From: an uncultured Aquimonas sp.
GTDB lineage: Bacteria > Pseudomonadota > Gammaproteobacteria > Xanthomonadales > Xanthomonadaceae
DNA length: 62,462 nt
Direction: 5' to 3'
Assembly (NCBI RefSeq): GCF_937888285.1
Contig: NZ_CALART010000105.1
Coordinates: forward strand, 1-62,462
Shown here: piece after piece, positions 1-8,644 of the stretch
How positions within the stretch are numbered: position 1 is the stretch's first letter
Layout: each line of letters starts with the position of its first letter
Program-made: the position numbers and the translations under genes
The notes under the pieces: generated by a model
The model's database searches: none
Told to the model about the DNA's origin: nothing
What the model saw: only the letters and a program-made list of their open reading frames with translations

Positions 1-23
1 ACGGCCTGCTGCGCTCATGTGCT

Positions 24-77
24 GCCACTTCACGGACGGTGCCGCAAGTGTAGCCGATTATGTAGACACACTCTGAG
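24..77. repeat. Window-end inverted repeat, left copy
   Basis: These 54 bases match the reverse complement of 62409-62462 with two mismatches (G versus A near position 56, A versus C near position 70). A match this long in opposite orientation at both window ends suggests the terminus of an insertion sequence or another dispersed repeat, only part of which lies inside the window. No transposase gene is visible. Confidence 0.8.
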
Positions 78-174
78 ACCTGCGATCAAGCTGCGCGCGA
101 CCAAGCGCTGTGCTCGTCACCTCGGGCGAGTGGGCTCCGGTAGCATGGCGGCCCGATGTCTTCGAGGTTGAACC

Positions 175-1002
175 ATGTACAGCTCGGAACCCGGTGCGCC
201 GACCGCGAGCCCTTTGTCCGTCCCCAGCTTTCGCCGGATGAAGTCGCAGGCGCAGCGAATCGTCTGCCTGACCGCCTATGACGCCAGTTTCGCTTCGGCG
301 ATGGATGCCGCAGGCATCGACCTGGTGCTGGTGGGCGACTCGCTGGGCATGGTCGTGCAAGGGCATGCGAGTACCCTGCCGGTGACCGTCGACCAGATGG
401 TCTATCACAGCGCGGCCGTTGCCCGCGGCCTGCGCCGGGCCGTGCTGATGGCCGATCTGCCCTACCAGAGCTACGCCACGCCGCAGCGGGCCCTGGACTC
501 GGCCGCGCGCCTGCAGGCCGAGGGCCAGGCGGCCATCATCAAGCTGGAGGGTGCGGGACACGTGCTCGACAGCATCGAGTTCCTGACCGCGCGCGACATT
601 CCGGTGTGCGCGCATCTCGGGCTCACGCCGCAGTCGGTGCTCAAGCTGGGCGGCTATCGCGTGCAGGGACGCGACGCGGAAGCAGCCCAGCGACTGCGCG
701 AGGACGCGCGACGGGTGGCCGAGGCAGGCGCAGAACTGCTGGTGCTCGAATGTGTTCCTGCCGGGCTCGCGGCGGAGATCACCCGTGACATCGCGATTCC
801 CACCATTGGCATCGGTGCAGGGCCGGACTGTGACGGCCAGGTGCTGGTGATGCACGACCTGCTCGGAGTCACGCCCGGTCGGCGGCCGCGCTTCGTCAAG
901 GATTTCCTCGCCGGCGCAGGCACCGTGGAGGCGGCCTTCCTTGCCTACGCGGAAGCCGTGCGCTCAGGCAGCTTTCCCGCACCGGAGCACTGCTTCCAAT
1001 GA
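175..1002 (+). CDS. panB: 3-methyl-2-oxobutanoate hydroxymethyltransferase
   Basis: Catalyses the first committed step of pantothenate synthesis in the cytosol: transfer of a hydroxymethyl group from 5,10-methylene-THF to 2-oxoisovalerate, giving ketopantoate. The 275-residue product is slightly longer than the usual 260-265. It carries the family motif VGDSLGMVVQGH near residue 59 (metal and substrate site), the stretch LTVYD-like LTAYDASFASAM near residue 36, and the C-terminal region GIGAGPDCDGQVLV. A GAGG ribosome-binding site lies 7 bases before this ATG. The stop overlaps the panC start by 4 bases, so the two are translationally coupled. No oddity is seen apart from a short N-terminal extension. 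Confidence 0.96.
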   Translation: MYSSEPGAPTASPLSVPSFRRMKSQAQRIVCLTAYDASFASAMDAAGIDLVLVGDSLGMVVQGHASTLPVTVDQMVYHSAAVARGLRRAVLMADLPYQSYATPQRALDSAARLQAEGQAAIIKLEGAGHVLDSIEFLTARDIPVCAHLGLTPQSVLKLGGYRVQGRDAEAAQRLREDARRVAEAGAELLVLECVPAGLAAEITRDIAIPTIGIGAGPDCDGQVLVMHDLLGVTPGRRPRFVKDFLAGAGTVEAAFLAYAEAVRSGSFPAPEHCFQ

Positions 1003-1880
1003 GTCTTGAGCGCATCGAGGATGTCGCCGCCTTGCGTGAGCGGGTCGCCGGCTGGCGCCGGCAGGGGCAAAGCATTGGCTTCGTGCCCACCATGGGCAAC
1101 CTGCACCGCGGCCATCTGGCGCTGATCGCGCAGGCTCGCGAACAGGCTGACCGCGTGGTCTGCAGCATCTTCGTCAACCCGACCCAGTTCGGCCCGAACG
1201 AGGACTACGCTCGCTATCCGCGCACGCTGGAAGCGGATGCCGCGGCGCTGGCTGCAGGCGGCTGCGACCTGCTGTTCCTGCCTTCGGTGCAGGCGATGTA
1301 TCCGCTGGGCGTGGAGCGGACCGTGCGCGTCGAGGTGCCCGGGCTGTCCGACGTGCTGTGCGGGGCGTTCCGGCCGGGCCATTTCGCGGGTGTGGCCACC
1401 GTCGTTGCGCGCCTGTTCAACCAGGTGCAGCCCGATCTCGCCGTGTTCGGTCGCAAGGACTATCAACAGCTTGCCGTGATCCGTCACTTGGCCGCCGATC
1501 TCGCGTTTCCGATCCGCATCCTTGCCGGCGCAACAGTGCGTGAGCCGGATGGACTGGCGATGAGCTCGCGCAACCAGTACCTGCAGCCGGCCGAGCGAGC
1601 GACGGCGGCGCGCATCCACGCCATCCTGCTGGGCATGCGTGAGCGTCTTGCCGCGGGAGCCACCGTCGCCGGGATCGAGGCCTGGGCGAGTGGCGAGCTC
1701 GCGAGCGCCGGTTTCCGGGTCGACTACGCGGTGCTGCGCCGACCCGACCAGCTCGCTGAGGTCGCAGTGGCCGGGGAAGGCGAGTGGGTGGCCTTGATCG
1801 CCGCCCGACTCGGCGGCACACGCCTGATCGACAACATCGAGTTCTCGCTGCCGAATGGTGGAGCTGGCCCGGAGTTGTAA
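999..1880 (+). CDS. panC: Pantothenate synthetase
   Basis: ATP-dependent condensation of pantoate with beta-alanine to give pantothenate. The 293-residue product has the expected nucleotidyltransferase motifs in order: PTMGNLHRGHLAL near residue 30 (HxGH site), VFGRKDYQQ near residue 150 and MSSRNQYL near residue 187. It overlaps panB by 4 bases. In many relatives panD (aspartate decarboxylase, the beta-alanine source) follows, but here a non-coding stretch and a terminator follow instead. Confidence 0.96.
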   Translation: MSLERIEDVAALRERVAGWRRQGQSIGFVPTMGNLHRGHLALIAQAREQADRVVCSIFVNPTQFGPNEDYARYPRTLEADAAALAAGGCDLLFLPSVQAMYPLGVERTVRVEVPGLSDVLCGAFRPGHFAGVATVVARLFNQVQPDLAVFGRKDYQQLAVIRHLAADLAFPIRILAGATVREPDGLAMSSRNQYLQPAERATAARIHAILLGMRERLAAGATVAGIEAWASGELASAGFRVDYAVLRRPDQLAEVAVAGEGEWVALIAARLGGTRLIDNIEFSLPNGGAGPEL

Positions 1881-2017
1881 AAAAACATCGGGCCTGTTGT
1901 TTTTTCTCTTCGACGGGGGTAATCTCACACCCGTCTCCGAAGACAGACGCGACTGAAAGGCGCTGGAGTCCAAGGAGCAGCAGGGCGTATCGCTAGGTAA
2001 TCGTCACTCCGTTTCCA
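1881..2017 (+). other. panC-pgi intergenic segment, possible small RNA or leader
   Basis: No credible protein is encoded between panC and pgi (374 bases in all). An A-run/T-run pair at about 1881-1907 may act as a weak panC terminator. It is followed by a short inverted pair (GACGGG/CCCGTC, about 1914-1936) and a GGAGT/ACTCC pair (about 1968-2010), then the strong terminator at 2018-2049. A structured stretch ending in its own terminator could be a small RNA. I recognise no known RNA family. Confidence 0.3.
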
Positions 2018-2049
2018 CCCTCGCAGGCCATCCCGCGAGGGTTTTTTTT
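2018..2049 (+). terminator. Rho-independent terminator upstream of pgi
   Basis: CCCTCGC pairs with GCGAGGG around a 10-base loop and is followed directly by eight T residues. It separates panBC from pgi and could end either panBC read-through or a small transcript from the preceding segment. Confidence 0.85.
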
Positions 2050-2254
2050 GCCCTGAAGAAGGCGGCTCTCAATAGAATCAGTGGCTTGCGTTTGCCGCAG
2101 CATGTGCCTTGGCGCCAAGTTGCCTGGCCCCGGTTTCAGCTCTGTTGCGTGGGCGCAACGATATTCGGGCGCCGGGACGATCCAGTAGCAGACCGCATCG
2201 CCTGAAATCGGCTGCTAGGCTGTTGGCCTCGTCCGACATACACGCGCATCGCCC

Positions 2255-3763
2255 ATGTCCATCGACCAGTCGCTGCTGGCTTCCCACGCGCACCGCCTGC
2301 AGGCGACTCCGCTGGCCCAACTCTTCGCTGACCCGGGCCGCGCCGAGCGTCTGCTGCTCCAGGCCGACGGGCTCAGCCTTGACCTCGGTCGCCAGCGCCT
2401 CGACGCGTCTGCGCTCGATGCCTTGCTGGCCGAGGCGCAGCGGCTGGATCTGCCCTCCCGGATGCGCGCCCTGATCGAGGGTGAAACCGTCAACCCCACG
2501 GAGGCGCGGCCCGCCCTGCACACCGCGCTGCGCTCCGATCTCGGCACCAGCGCAGCAGCGCGCGCCGCACATGCCGAAGCGCTGGCGGCACGTGAGCGCG
2601 TGGAAGCCCTGAGCGCCGAATTGGAGCAAGGCACCGTCACTGACATCGTCAGCGTTGGCATCGGCGGTTCCGATCTCGGGCCCCGGCTGGTGGTCGATGC
2701 GCTGGCCGAGCAGGGCTCGGGGCGTTTCCGGGTCCACTTCCTCGCCAACGTCGACGGCCACGCTGCGGCGCGGCTGCTGCGCGGTCTGGATCCATCGCGT
2801 ACCGCCGTGCTGCTGGTGTCCAAGAGCTTCGGTACCCAGGAAACGCTGTTGAACGGCCGGCTGCTGAGGGCCTGGCTGGGCGACGATGCGCGCCTTTATG
2901 CGATTACCGCGAATACCGCGCGGGCGACCGAATTCGGCATCCCGCGCGATCGCGTGCTGCCGATGTGGGACTGGGTCGGCGGACGCTACTCGCTGTGGTC
3001 CGCCGTGGGGTGGCCGATTCGCCTGGCGCTGGGGCGCGCCGGCTTCGAGTCCCTGCTCGCCGGTGCCGCGGCCATCGATGCGCACGCGCTGGCAGCACCG
3101 CCAGAGCGCAACGTCGCGCTTCTGCATGCCCTGCTTGCGGTGTGGAACCGCAATGCGCTGGCCATTCCGTCATTCGCCGTGCTGCCCTATGACGATCGTC
3201 TCGGCCTGCTGCCGGCCTACCTGCAGCAGCTGGTGATGGAAAGCCTGGGCAAACGTGTCCGCCTGGATGGCAGCAGCGTGGACGCCGACACCGTTCCGGT
3301 GGTCTGGGGTGGGGTGGGCAGCAACAGCCAGCATTCCTTCTTCCAGGCCCTGCATCAGGGAACCCAGGTCGTCGCCTGCGACTTCATCGGGGTGATCGCA
3401 CCCGATCACGCGCACGCCGACAATCACCGTGCGCTGCTGTCCAACCTGCTTGCGCAGAGCGAAGCGCTGGCCTGCGGCCATCCAAGTGCGGATCCGCATC
3501 GGCATTACCCCGGCGGCCGACCGAGCAGCCTGATCCTGCTGGATCGACTGCAGGCGCGAAGCCTGGGCGCCCTGCTGGCCCTGTACGAGCACTCGGTCTA
3601 CCTGCAGTCGGTGCTGTGGGGTGTGAATGCCTTCGATCAATGGGGCGTGGAGCTGGGCAAGCAGCTGGCCGACCAGCTGCTGCCGGCGCTCTCAGGCAAC
3701 ACCGTGGCCGGTGACGCGCTGACCCGGGCCGTGCTGCAGCGGATCAGGCGGGCGCAGCGCTGA
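2255..3763 (+). CDS. pgi: Glucose-6-phosphate isomerase
   Basis: Interconverts glucose 6-phosphate and fructose 6-phosphate in glycolysis and gluconeogenesis. The 502 residues match the shorter bacterial form. Seen in order: VSVGIGGSDLGPRLV near residue 135 (phosphate binding), SKSFGTQETL near residue 190, the signature WVGGRYSLWSAVGWP near residue 240, DDRLGLLPAYLQQLVMESLGK near residue 313 and the C-terminal NAFDQWGVELGKQLA with the catalytic lysine. The start is the first in-frame ATG that keeps the family N-terminus; its ribosome-binding site is weak. The end overlaps the convergent queG by 20 bases. Confidence 0.96.
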   Translation: MSIDQSLLASHAHRLQATPLAQLFADPGRAERLLLQADGLSLDLGRQRLDASALDALLAEAQRLDLPSRMRALIEGETVNPTEARPALHTALRSDLGTSAAARAAHAEALAARERVEALSAELEQGTVTDIVSVGIGGSDLGPRLVVDALAEQGSGRFRVHFLANVDGHAAARLLRGLDPSRTAVLLVSKSFGTQETLLNGRLLRAWLGDDARLYAITANTARATEFGIPRDRVLPMWDWVGGRYSLWSAVGWPIRLALGRAGFESLLAGAAAIDAHALAAPPERNVALLHALLAVWNRNALAIPSFAVLPYDDRLGLLPAYLQQLVMESLGKRVRLDGSSVDADTVPVVWGGVGSNSQHSFFQALHQGTQVVACDFIGVIAPDHAHADNHRALLSNLLAQSEALACGHPSADPHRHYPGGRPSSLILLDRLQARSLGALLALYEHSVYLQSVLWGVNAFDQWGVELGKQLADQLLPALSGNTVAGDALTRAVLQRIRRAQR

Positions 3764-4865
3764 GCGTCTGCTGGCGGTCCAGCGCCCAGGCCACGTGTTC
3801 GCGCACGAGTTCGGACGGGTGTGAGGCCCGTGCCAGCAGCGCGGCTCGCACCTCAGGTGAGGGCGGCGCATTGCCCAGGGCGATGGCGATGTTGCGCAGC
3901 CACCGCTCGTAGCCGATACGTCGTATGGCCGAGCCTTCGGTCCGCTGAAAGAACGCTTCCTCGCTCCAGCCGAACAGCTCGATCAGGCTGGCGGCGTCCA
4001 GCGCATGGCGCGCGCGGAAGTCCGGCTCGGCGGTGAGCCTTGCGAACTTGTTCCAGGGGCAGGCCAGCTGGCAGTCGTCGCAGCCGTAGATGCGGTTGCC
4101 CATGGCGGTACGGAACTCCAGCGGAATCGCTCCGTGCAGCTCGATGGTCAGGTAGGAGATGCAGCGGCGGGCGTCGACCCGGTAGGGTGCGACGATGGCC
4201 GCGGTCGGACAGGCGGCCAGGCAGCGGGTACAGGTGCCGCAGTGGTTCCTCGCGGGCACATCGATCGCCAGCGGCAGGTCGGTGAGGATCTCGCCCAGGA
4301 AGAACCACGAGCCCGACTTCGAGTCGATCAGGTTGCTGTGCTTGCCGATCCAGCCGAGGCCCGCATTGCGTGCCAGCGCCTTCTCCAGCACGGGCGCGGA
4401 GTCGGTGAACACCCGGTAGCCGAACGGGCCCACGCTCGCGGCGATGCGGTCGGCCAGTTTCTGCAGTCGGTTGCGCATCAGCTTGTGGTAATCGCGGCCC
4501 AGCGCATAGCGCGAGATGTAGCCGAGCTGCGGGTCGGCCAGCACGGCTTCGGCGTCGGCCTGGCCTTCGGGCAGGTAGTCCATGCGCACCGAGATCACGC
4601 GCAGGGTGCCGGGCACCAGCTCCTGCGGCCGCGAGCGCAGCGTGCCGTGGCGCTGCATGTAGTCCATCTCGCCGTGGCAGCCAGCCTGCAGCCAGTCGAG
4701 CAGGTGGCGCTCGTCTTCGCCAAGGTCGATGCCGCTCACCCCGACCGCGTTGAAGCCCAGCGCGCGCGCCCAGCAATCGAGCTCTGCGCGCTCGACCAAG
4801 GTCGGCTTGCCGCGGTCCGCGAAGTCATGAATGGGGGCTTCCATCGCGCCAGTATAGGGCCGCAA
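3744..4865 (-). CDS. queG: Epoxyqueuosine reductase
   Basis: Cobalamin- and iron-sulfur-dependent reductase for the last step of tRNA queuosine synthesis. The 373 residues contain the DUF1730-like N-terminal region, the two ferredoxin motifs CGTCTRCLAACPTAAI (near residue 205) and CDDCQLACPWNKF (near residue 253), and a C-terminal HEAT-like helical tail. The gene is divergent from ccoN, with about 135 bases between the starts, and convergent with pgi. Confidence 0.95.
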   Translation of the reverse strand: MRPYTGAMEAPIHDFADRGKPTLVERAELDCWARALGFNAVGVSGIDLGEDERHLLDWLQAGCHGEMDYMQRHGTLRSRPQELVPGTLRVISVRMDYLPEGQADAEAVLADPQLGYISRYALGRDYHKLMRNRLQKLADRIAASVGPFGYRVFTDSAPVLEKALARNAGLGWIGKHSNLIDSKSGSWFFLGEILTDLPLAIDVPARNHCGTCTRCLAACPTAAIVAPYRVDARRCISYLTIELHGAIPLEFRTAMGNRIYGCDDCQLACPWNKFARLTAEPDFRARHALDAASLIELFGWSEEAFFQRTEGSAIRRIGYERWLRNIAIALGNAPPSPEVRAALLARASHPSELVREHVAWALDRQQTLSAAPA

Positions 4866-4929
4866 AACGCAGTCGCATCAGTCGCTTGCCAGACGCTGCA
4901 GGCAGCGGCGCCGCGCCGTCCGAAACCAG

Positions 4930-4943
4930 TTGACTCTGATCAA
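4930..4943. promoter_or_regulatory. FNR/Anr-type box upstream of ccoN
   Basis: TTGACTCTGATCAA differs from the FNR/Anr consensus TTGAT-N4-ATCAA at one base. It lies 57 bases before the ccoN ATG, where an activator site is expected. Oxygen-responsive control of cbb3 oxidase operons by FNR-family proteins is well established; its action here is inferred from the site. The box also lies in the queG upstream region. Confidence 0.7.
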
Positions 4944-5000
4944 CCGCGACCGAATGTCGCACCGCCACACTTCGCCCGACTCAACACAGGGGCCGCCCCC

Positions 5001-6449
5001 ATGGCGATGGCGATAGACAAGACCGCGTACTACAACGACAAGGTGGTGCGCCAGTTCGCGGTGATGACCGTGATCTGGGGCATCGTGGGCATGCTGGTGG
5101 GCGTGATCATCGCCGCCCAGCTCTACTGGCCGGATCTCACCGCCGGCATCGAGTGGCTGTCCTACGGCCGCCTGCGCCCGCTGCACACCAATGCGGTGAT
5201 CTTCGCCTTCGGTGGCTCGGCGCTGTTCGCGACCAGCTACTACATCGTGCAGCGCACCTGCCATGTGCGCCTGTTCGCGGAGAAGCTCGCGGCATTCACT
5301 TTCTGGGGCTGGCAGCTGGTCATCGTGCTGGCTGCCATCACCCTGCCGCTGGGCCTGACCCAGGGCAAGGAGTACGCCGAGCTCGAGTGGCCGATCGACT
5401 GGCTGATCACGGTGATCTGGGTGGCCTACGGCATCAGCTTCTTCGGCACCATCGTCAAGCGCCGCGTCAAGCACATCTACGTGGCCAACTGGTTCTTCGC
5501 GGCCTACATCATCACGATCGCGGTGCTGCACATCGGCAACAACCTCGCGCTGCCGGCCGGGCCCTTCAAGAGCTACGGCATCCTCAGTGGCTCGGTCGAT
5601 GCCATGACCCAGTGGTGGTACGGCCACAACGCGGTGGGCTTCTTCCTGACCGCGGCTTTCCTCGGAATGATGTACTACTTCATTCCAAAGCAGGTCGGCC
5701 GCCCGGTGTTCTCCTACCGGCTGTCGATCGTGCACTTCTGGGCCCTGATCGCGATCTACATGTGGGCCGGCCCGCACCATCTGCAGTACACGGCGCTGCC
5801 GGATTGGGCGCAGAGCCTTGGCATGGTGTTCTCGCTGGTGCTGCTGGCGCCGTCCTGGGGCGGCATGATCAACGGCATGATGACCCTCTCGGGTGCCTGG
5901 CATAAGTTGCGCACCGATCCAATCATCAAGTTCCTCATCGTGGCCCTGTCGTTCTACGGCATGAGCACCTTCGAGGGCCCCATGATGTCGATCAAGACGG
6001 TCAACTCGCTGAGCCACTACACCGACTGGACGATCGGCCACGTGCATTCCGGCGCGCTGGGCTGGGTGGCGATGATCACGGTCGGCTCGCTGTATGCGCT
6101 GCTGCCGCGCCTGCTCGGCCTGACCTCGATGTACTCGGTCAAGCTGATCGACACCCACTTCTGGGTGCACACCATCGGCGTGGTGTTCTACATCGCCTCG
6201 ATGTGGATCGCCGGCGTCATGCAGGGCCTGATGTGGCGCGCCACCAACGAGGACGGCACGCTGACCTACACCTTCGTGGAATCGCTGGTGGCGACCTATC
6301 CGTACTACCTGATCCGCCTGCTGGGTGGCCTGCTGGTGCTGGGCGGCATGCTGATCATGGCCTGGAACGTCTACAAGACCTATCAGCTGGCAAAGAGGGT
6401 CGAGGACCAGCCGGTCATCGAGCCCGCCGCCGAACCCGCCCACGCCTGA
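5001..6449 (+). CDS. ccoN: cbb3-type cytochrome c oxidase subunit I
   Basis: Catalytic haem-copper subunit of the high-affinity cbb3 terminal oxidase in the inner membrane. The 482-residue protein starting MAMAIDKTAYYNDK has about 12 membrane segments and the conserved histidine-bearing stretches RLRPLHTNAVIFAFGG (haem b ligand), QWWYGHNAVGFFL (CuB/His-Tyr region), GPHHLQYTALPDW and DWTIGHVHSGALGWV. The frame stays open far upstream because it runs antisense to queG; this start was chosen because the family N-terminus begins here, just after the Anr-type box. It is first in ccoNOQP. Confidence 0.96.
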   Translation: MAMAIDKTAYYNDKVVRQFAVMTVIWGIVGMLVGVIIAAQLYWPDLTAGIEWLSYGRLRPLHTNAVIFAFGGSALFATSYYIVQRTCHVRLFAEKLAAFTFWGWQLVIVLAAITLPLGLTQGKEYAELEWPIDWLITVIWVAYGISFFGTIVKRRVKHIYVANWFFAAYIITIAVLHIGNNLALPAGPFKSYGILSGSVDAMTQWWYGHNAVGFFLTAAFLGMMYYFIPKQVGRPVFSYRLSIVHFWALIAIYMWAGPHHLQYTALPDWAQSLGMVFSLVLLAPSWGGMINGMMTLSGAWHKLRTDPIIKFLIVALSFYGMSTFEGPMMSIKTVNSLSHYTDWTIGHVHSGALGWVAMITVGSLYALLPRLLGLTSMYSVKLIDTHFWVHTIGVVFYIASMWIAGVMQGLMWRATNEDGTLTYTFVESLVATYPYYLIRLLGGLLVLGGMLIMAWNVYKTYQLAKRVEDQPVIEPAAEPAHA

Positions 6450-6460
6450 GGCCGACCGAC

Positions 6461-7108
6461 ATGAGCAACAATTTCCACGAGAAGGTCGAGAAGAACGTCG
6501 GCCTGATGGGCATCCTGATCGCGGTGGCGATCTCCTTCGGCGGCCTGTCACAGATCATCCCGCTGATGTTCCAGGCCGAAGCGGTCGAGCCATTGCCGGG
6601 GGTCAAGCCCTATCCCGCGCTGGAGCTGGCCGGTCGTGACGTCTATGTCCGCGAGGGCTGCTACAACTGCCATTCGCAGATGATCCGCACCTTGCGCTAC
6701 GAGACCGAACGCTATGGCCACTACTCGCTGGCCGGCGAGTCGGTCTACGACCGACCCTTCCAATGGGGCAGCAAGCGCACCGGTCCTGACCTGGCCCGCG
6801 TCGGCGGTCGCTACAGCGACGACTGGCATCGTGTGCACCTGATCAACCCGCGCGACGTGGTTCCCGAGTCGAACATGCCGGCCTATCCCTGGCTGGCCGA
6901 GCGGGCAGTGAACCCGCAGACCCTGGTCAGGCACATGCGTACGCTGCAGACCATCGGCGATCCGTACACCGACGAGGAGATCGAGGGCGCCACTGCGGCC
7001 GTCGCCGGCAAGACCGAGCTGGATGCCGTGGTCGCGTACCTGCAGGGCCTTGGCAAGCATGCGCCGCGACCGGGTGCGGCAGTGGCGCAGCAGGCGGGTG
7101 CGCCATGA
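6461..7108 (+). CDS. ccoO: cbb3-type cytochrome c oxidase subunit II
   Basis: Membrane-anchored mono-haem cytochrome c subunit that passes electrons towards CcoN. The 215 residues have one N-terminal membrane anchor (about 15-35) and a haem-binding CYNCH motif near residue 67, with the usual following QMIRTLRYETERYG and WGSKRTGPDLARVG stretches. It starts 11 bases after ccoN, and its stop overlaps ccoQ by 4 bases. Confidence 0.96.
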   Translation: MSNNFHEKVEKNVGLMGILIAVAISFGGLSQIIPLMFQAEAVEPLPGVKPYPALELAGRDVYVREGCYNCHSQMIRTLRYETERYGHYSLAGESVYDRPFQWGSKRTGPDLARVGGRYSDDWHRVHLINPRDVVPESNMPAYPWLAERAVNPQTLVRHMRTLQTIGDPYTDEEIEGATAAVAGKTELDAVVAYLQGLGKHAPRPGAAVAQQAGAP

Positions 7109-7287
7109 GCCAGGGCACCTTCTCCGGCCTGCTGACGGTGTTCCTGTTCGCGGCCTTCATCGTCGGCGTCCTCTGGGCCTATAGCGGCAAACGCAAGGCC
7201 GAGTTCGATGCCGCTGCACAGCTTCCGCTGGAGGACGGCGAGCCGCCGGTCCGCCACGCACAACGCAAGAGCGAGAACGCCCAATGA
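7105..7287 (+). CDS. ccoQ: cbb3-type oxidase subunit CcoQ/FixQ
   Basis: A 60-residue single-span membrane protein (segment about residues 8-27, then a charged cytoplasmic tail SGKRKAEFDAAA), typical of CcoQ, which stabilises the cbb3 complex. It sits between ccoO and ccoP and overlaps each by 4 bases, so the family assignment is strongly supported by context as well as by sequence. Confidence 0.9.
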   Translation: MSQGTFSGLLTVFLFAAFIVGVLWAYSGKRKAEFDAAAQLPLEDGEPPVRHAQRKSENAQ

Positions 7288-8198
7288 GCGCTTTCTGGAC
7301 GTGGTACATCGCAGCCCTGGTGGTCATCAACCTGGTCGGCTGCGTCCTCTTGATCTACTACACCGGCCGTCGCCAGCCGGGCGACGCCAAGCCCGAGGAC
7401 ACCAGCCATGTCTGGGACGGTGACCTCACCGAGTACAACAAGCCGATGCCGAAGTGGTGGGTGAACCTCTTCTACATCACCATCGTGTTCAGCGTCGGCT
7501 ATCTCATCTACTACCCCGGCATCGGCAGCTTCCAAGGCACCAGCGGCTGGTCGTCGGCGGGTGCGCATGACGAGGAGAAAGCCGAGTTCGAAGCCCGGCT
7601 GGCGCCGCTGTTCGCACAGTTCGCGAATACGCCGATCCCGCAGCTCGCCGCCGACCCGAAGGCCCTGTCGCTCGGGCAGTCCGTCTACGCCAACAACTGC
7701 GCGATGTGCCACGGGGCGGATGCCCGCGGCAGCCGTGGCTTTCCCAACCTGACCGATGCCAGCTGGAACTGGGGCGGCAGTCCGGAGGCGATCCTGCACA
7801 CGGTGCTGAACGGCCGGCAGGCGGCGATGCCTCCTTTCGCTGCCGTGCTCGGCTCCGAGCAGGCCGTCACCGAAACCGCGGTCTATGTGCAGAGCCTGTC
7901 GGGCATGAAGGTGGACCCGGCGCTTGCCGCCGCCGGCAAGCCGCGCTTCGAGGGCGTCTGCGCTGCCTGCCATGGCGTCGAGGGCAAGGGCAACGAGATG
8001 CTGGGCGCGCCCAACCTGACCGATGGCGTCTGGCTGTACGGCAGTGATCTGGCAAGCATCCGCGAGGGCATCGTCAATGGGCGCAACGGCATGATGCCGC
8101 CACATGAGCCGATCATCGGCCTGGATCGCGCCCGCCTGGTGTCGGCTTACGTCTATTCGCTGAGCCAGGGCCAGGGCGCGCAGCTCAGCGAGCGCTGA
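7284..8198 (+). CDS. ccoP: cbb3-type cytochrome c oxidase subunit III
   Basis: Di-haem cytochrome c subunit that receives electrons from soluble cytochromes and delivers them to CcoO/CcoN. The 304 residues have an N-terminal membrane segment, the CcoP signature HVWDGDLTEYNKPMPKWW near residue 45, a second membrane segment near 60-80, and two haem motifs, CAMCH near residue 140 and CAACH near residue 229. It is last of the four structural genes and is followed by a strong hairpin. Confidence 0.96.
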   Translation: MSAFWTWYIAALVVINLVGCVLLIYYTGRRQPGDAKPEDTSHVWDGDLTEYNKPMPKWWVNLFYITIVFSVGYLIYYPGIGSFQGTSGWSSAGAHDEEKAEFEARLAPLFAQFANTPIPQLAADPKALSLGQSVYANNCAMCHGADARGSRGFPNLTDASWNWGGSPEAILHTVLNGRQAAMPPFAAVLGSEQAVTETAVYVQSLSGMKVDPALAAAGKPRFEGVCAACHGVEGKGNEMLGAPNLTDGVWLYGSDLASIREGIVNGRNGMMPPHEPIIGLDRARLVSAYVYSLSQGQGAQLSER

Positions 8199-8220
8199 TC
8201 GAACGCCATCTGTTGCGCGC

Positions 8221-8256
8221 GCACAACGCCCGGGTCCGCCCGGGCGTTGTGCTTTC
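8221..8256 (+). terminator. Terminator-like hairpin after ccoP
   Basis: A perfect 14-bp stem (8221-8234 with 8239-8252) closes a TCCG loop and is followed by TTT. It probably ends or attenuates ccoNOQP transcription before the ccoG unit. The T-run is short, so partial read-through is likely. Confidence 0.7.
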
Positions 8257-8341
8257 TGCGTGCAAATTGATCCAACCGGGGGCGCCGCGAAAACCTGCAT
8301 GGGATGCTGGCCGCCATTCCCGCAAGCCTTGGAATCGGCGC

Positions 8342-8641
8342 ATGAGTGTCCCCGACCCCAACCTGTTCGATCATCCGCCGCGCCCCTTGGCGCAGCGCTT
8401 GGGCGCAATCCTGTGGCCGAGCTTCTTCGCGGCTGGAGTGGCGACCATGGTCTTTTTCGCCTTCGTCGATCCGCACGCACTGCGCGACCTGACCTTCCCC
8501 GACCTCGACCTGTCGCGCGAGCTCGGCTACACGCTCGGCTTTTTCATGTTCTGGGCCTGTACGGCGAGCTCAAGCCTGTTCACCTGGGTCCTGCTGCGCC
8601 CGGCGAGTCGCTTCAATCGCCCGCTCAAGGATGAGGGCTGA
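8342..8641 (+). CDS. Small membrane protein between ccoP and ccoG
   Basis: 99 residues starting MSVPDPNLFDHPP, with two predicted membrane segments (about residues 24-44 and 64-86) and a charged C-terminus. I know no defined function. Its place three bases before ccoG suggests a role in oxidase assembly or simply co-transcription. It is not a recognisable CcoH/FixH, which is longer and normally follows ccoG. Confidence 0.75.
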   Translation: MSVPDPNLFDHPPRPLAQRLGAILWPSFFAAGVATMVFFAFVDPHALRDLTFPDLDLSRELGYTLGFFMFWACTASSSLFTWVLLRPASRFNRPLKDEG

Positions 8642-8644
8642 GCC

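Noticed and set aside
4005..5000. Long plus-strand open frame running into ccoN
   Set aside because: It is antisense to queG and has no domain of its own. CcoN similarity begins only at 5001, so it was trimmed to that start.
8265..8280. Possible second FNR box (TTGATCCAACCGG) before the small ORF upstream of ccoG
   Set aside because: Only the first half-site matches; the second half does not resemble ATCAA.
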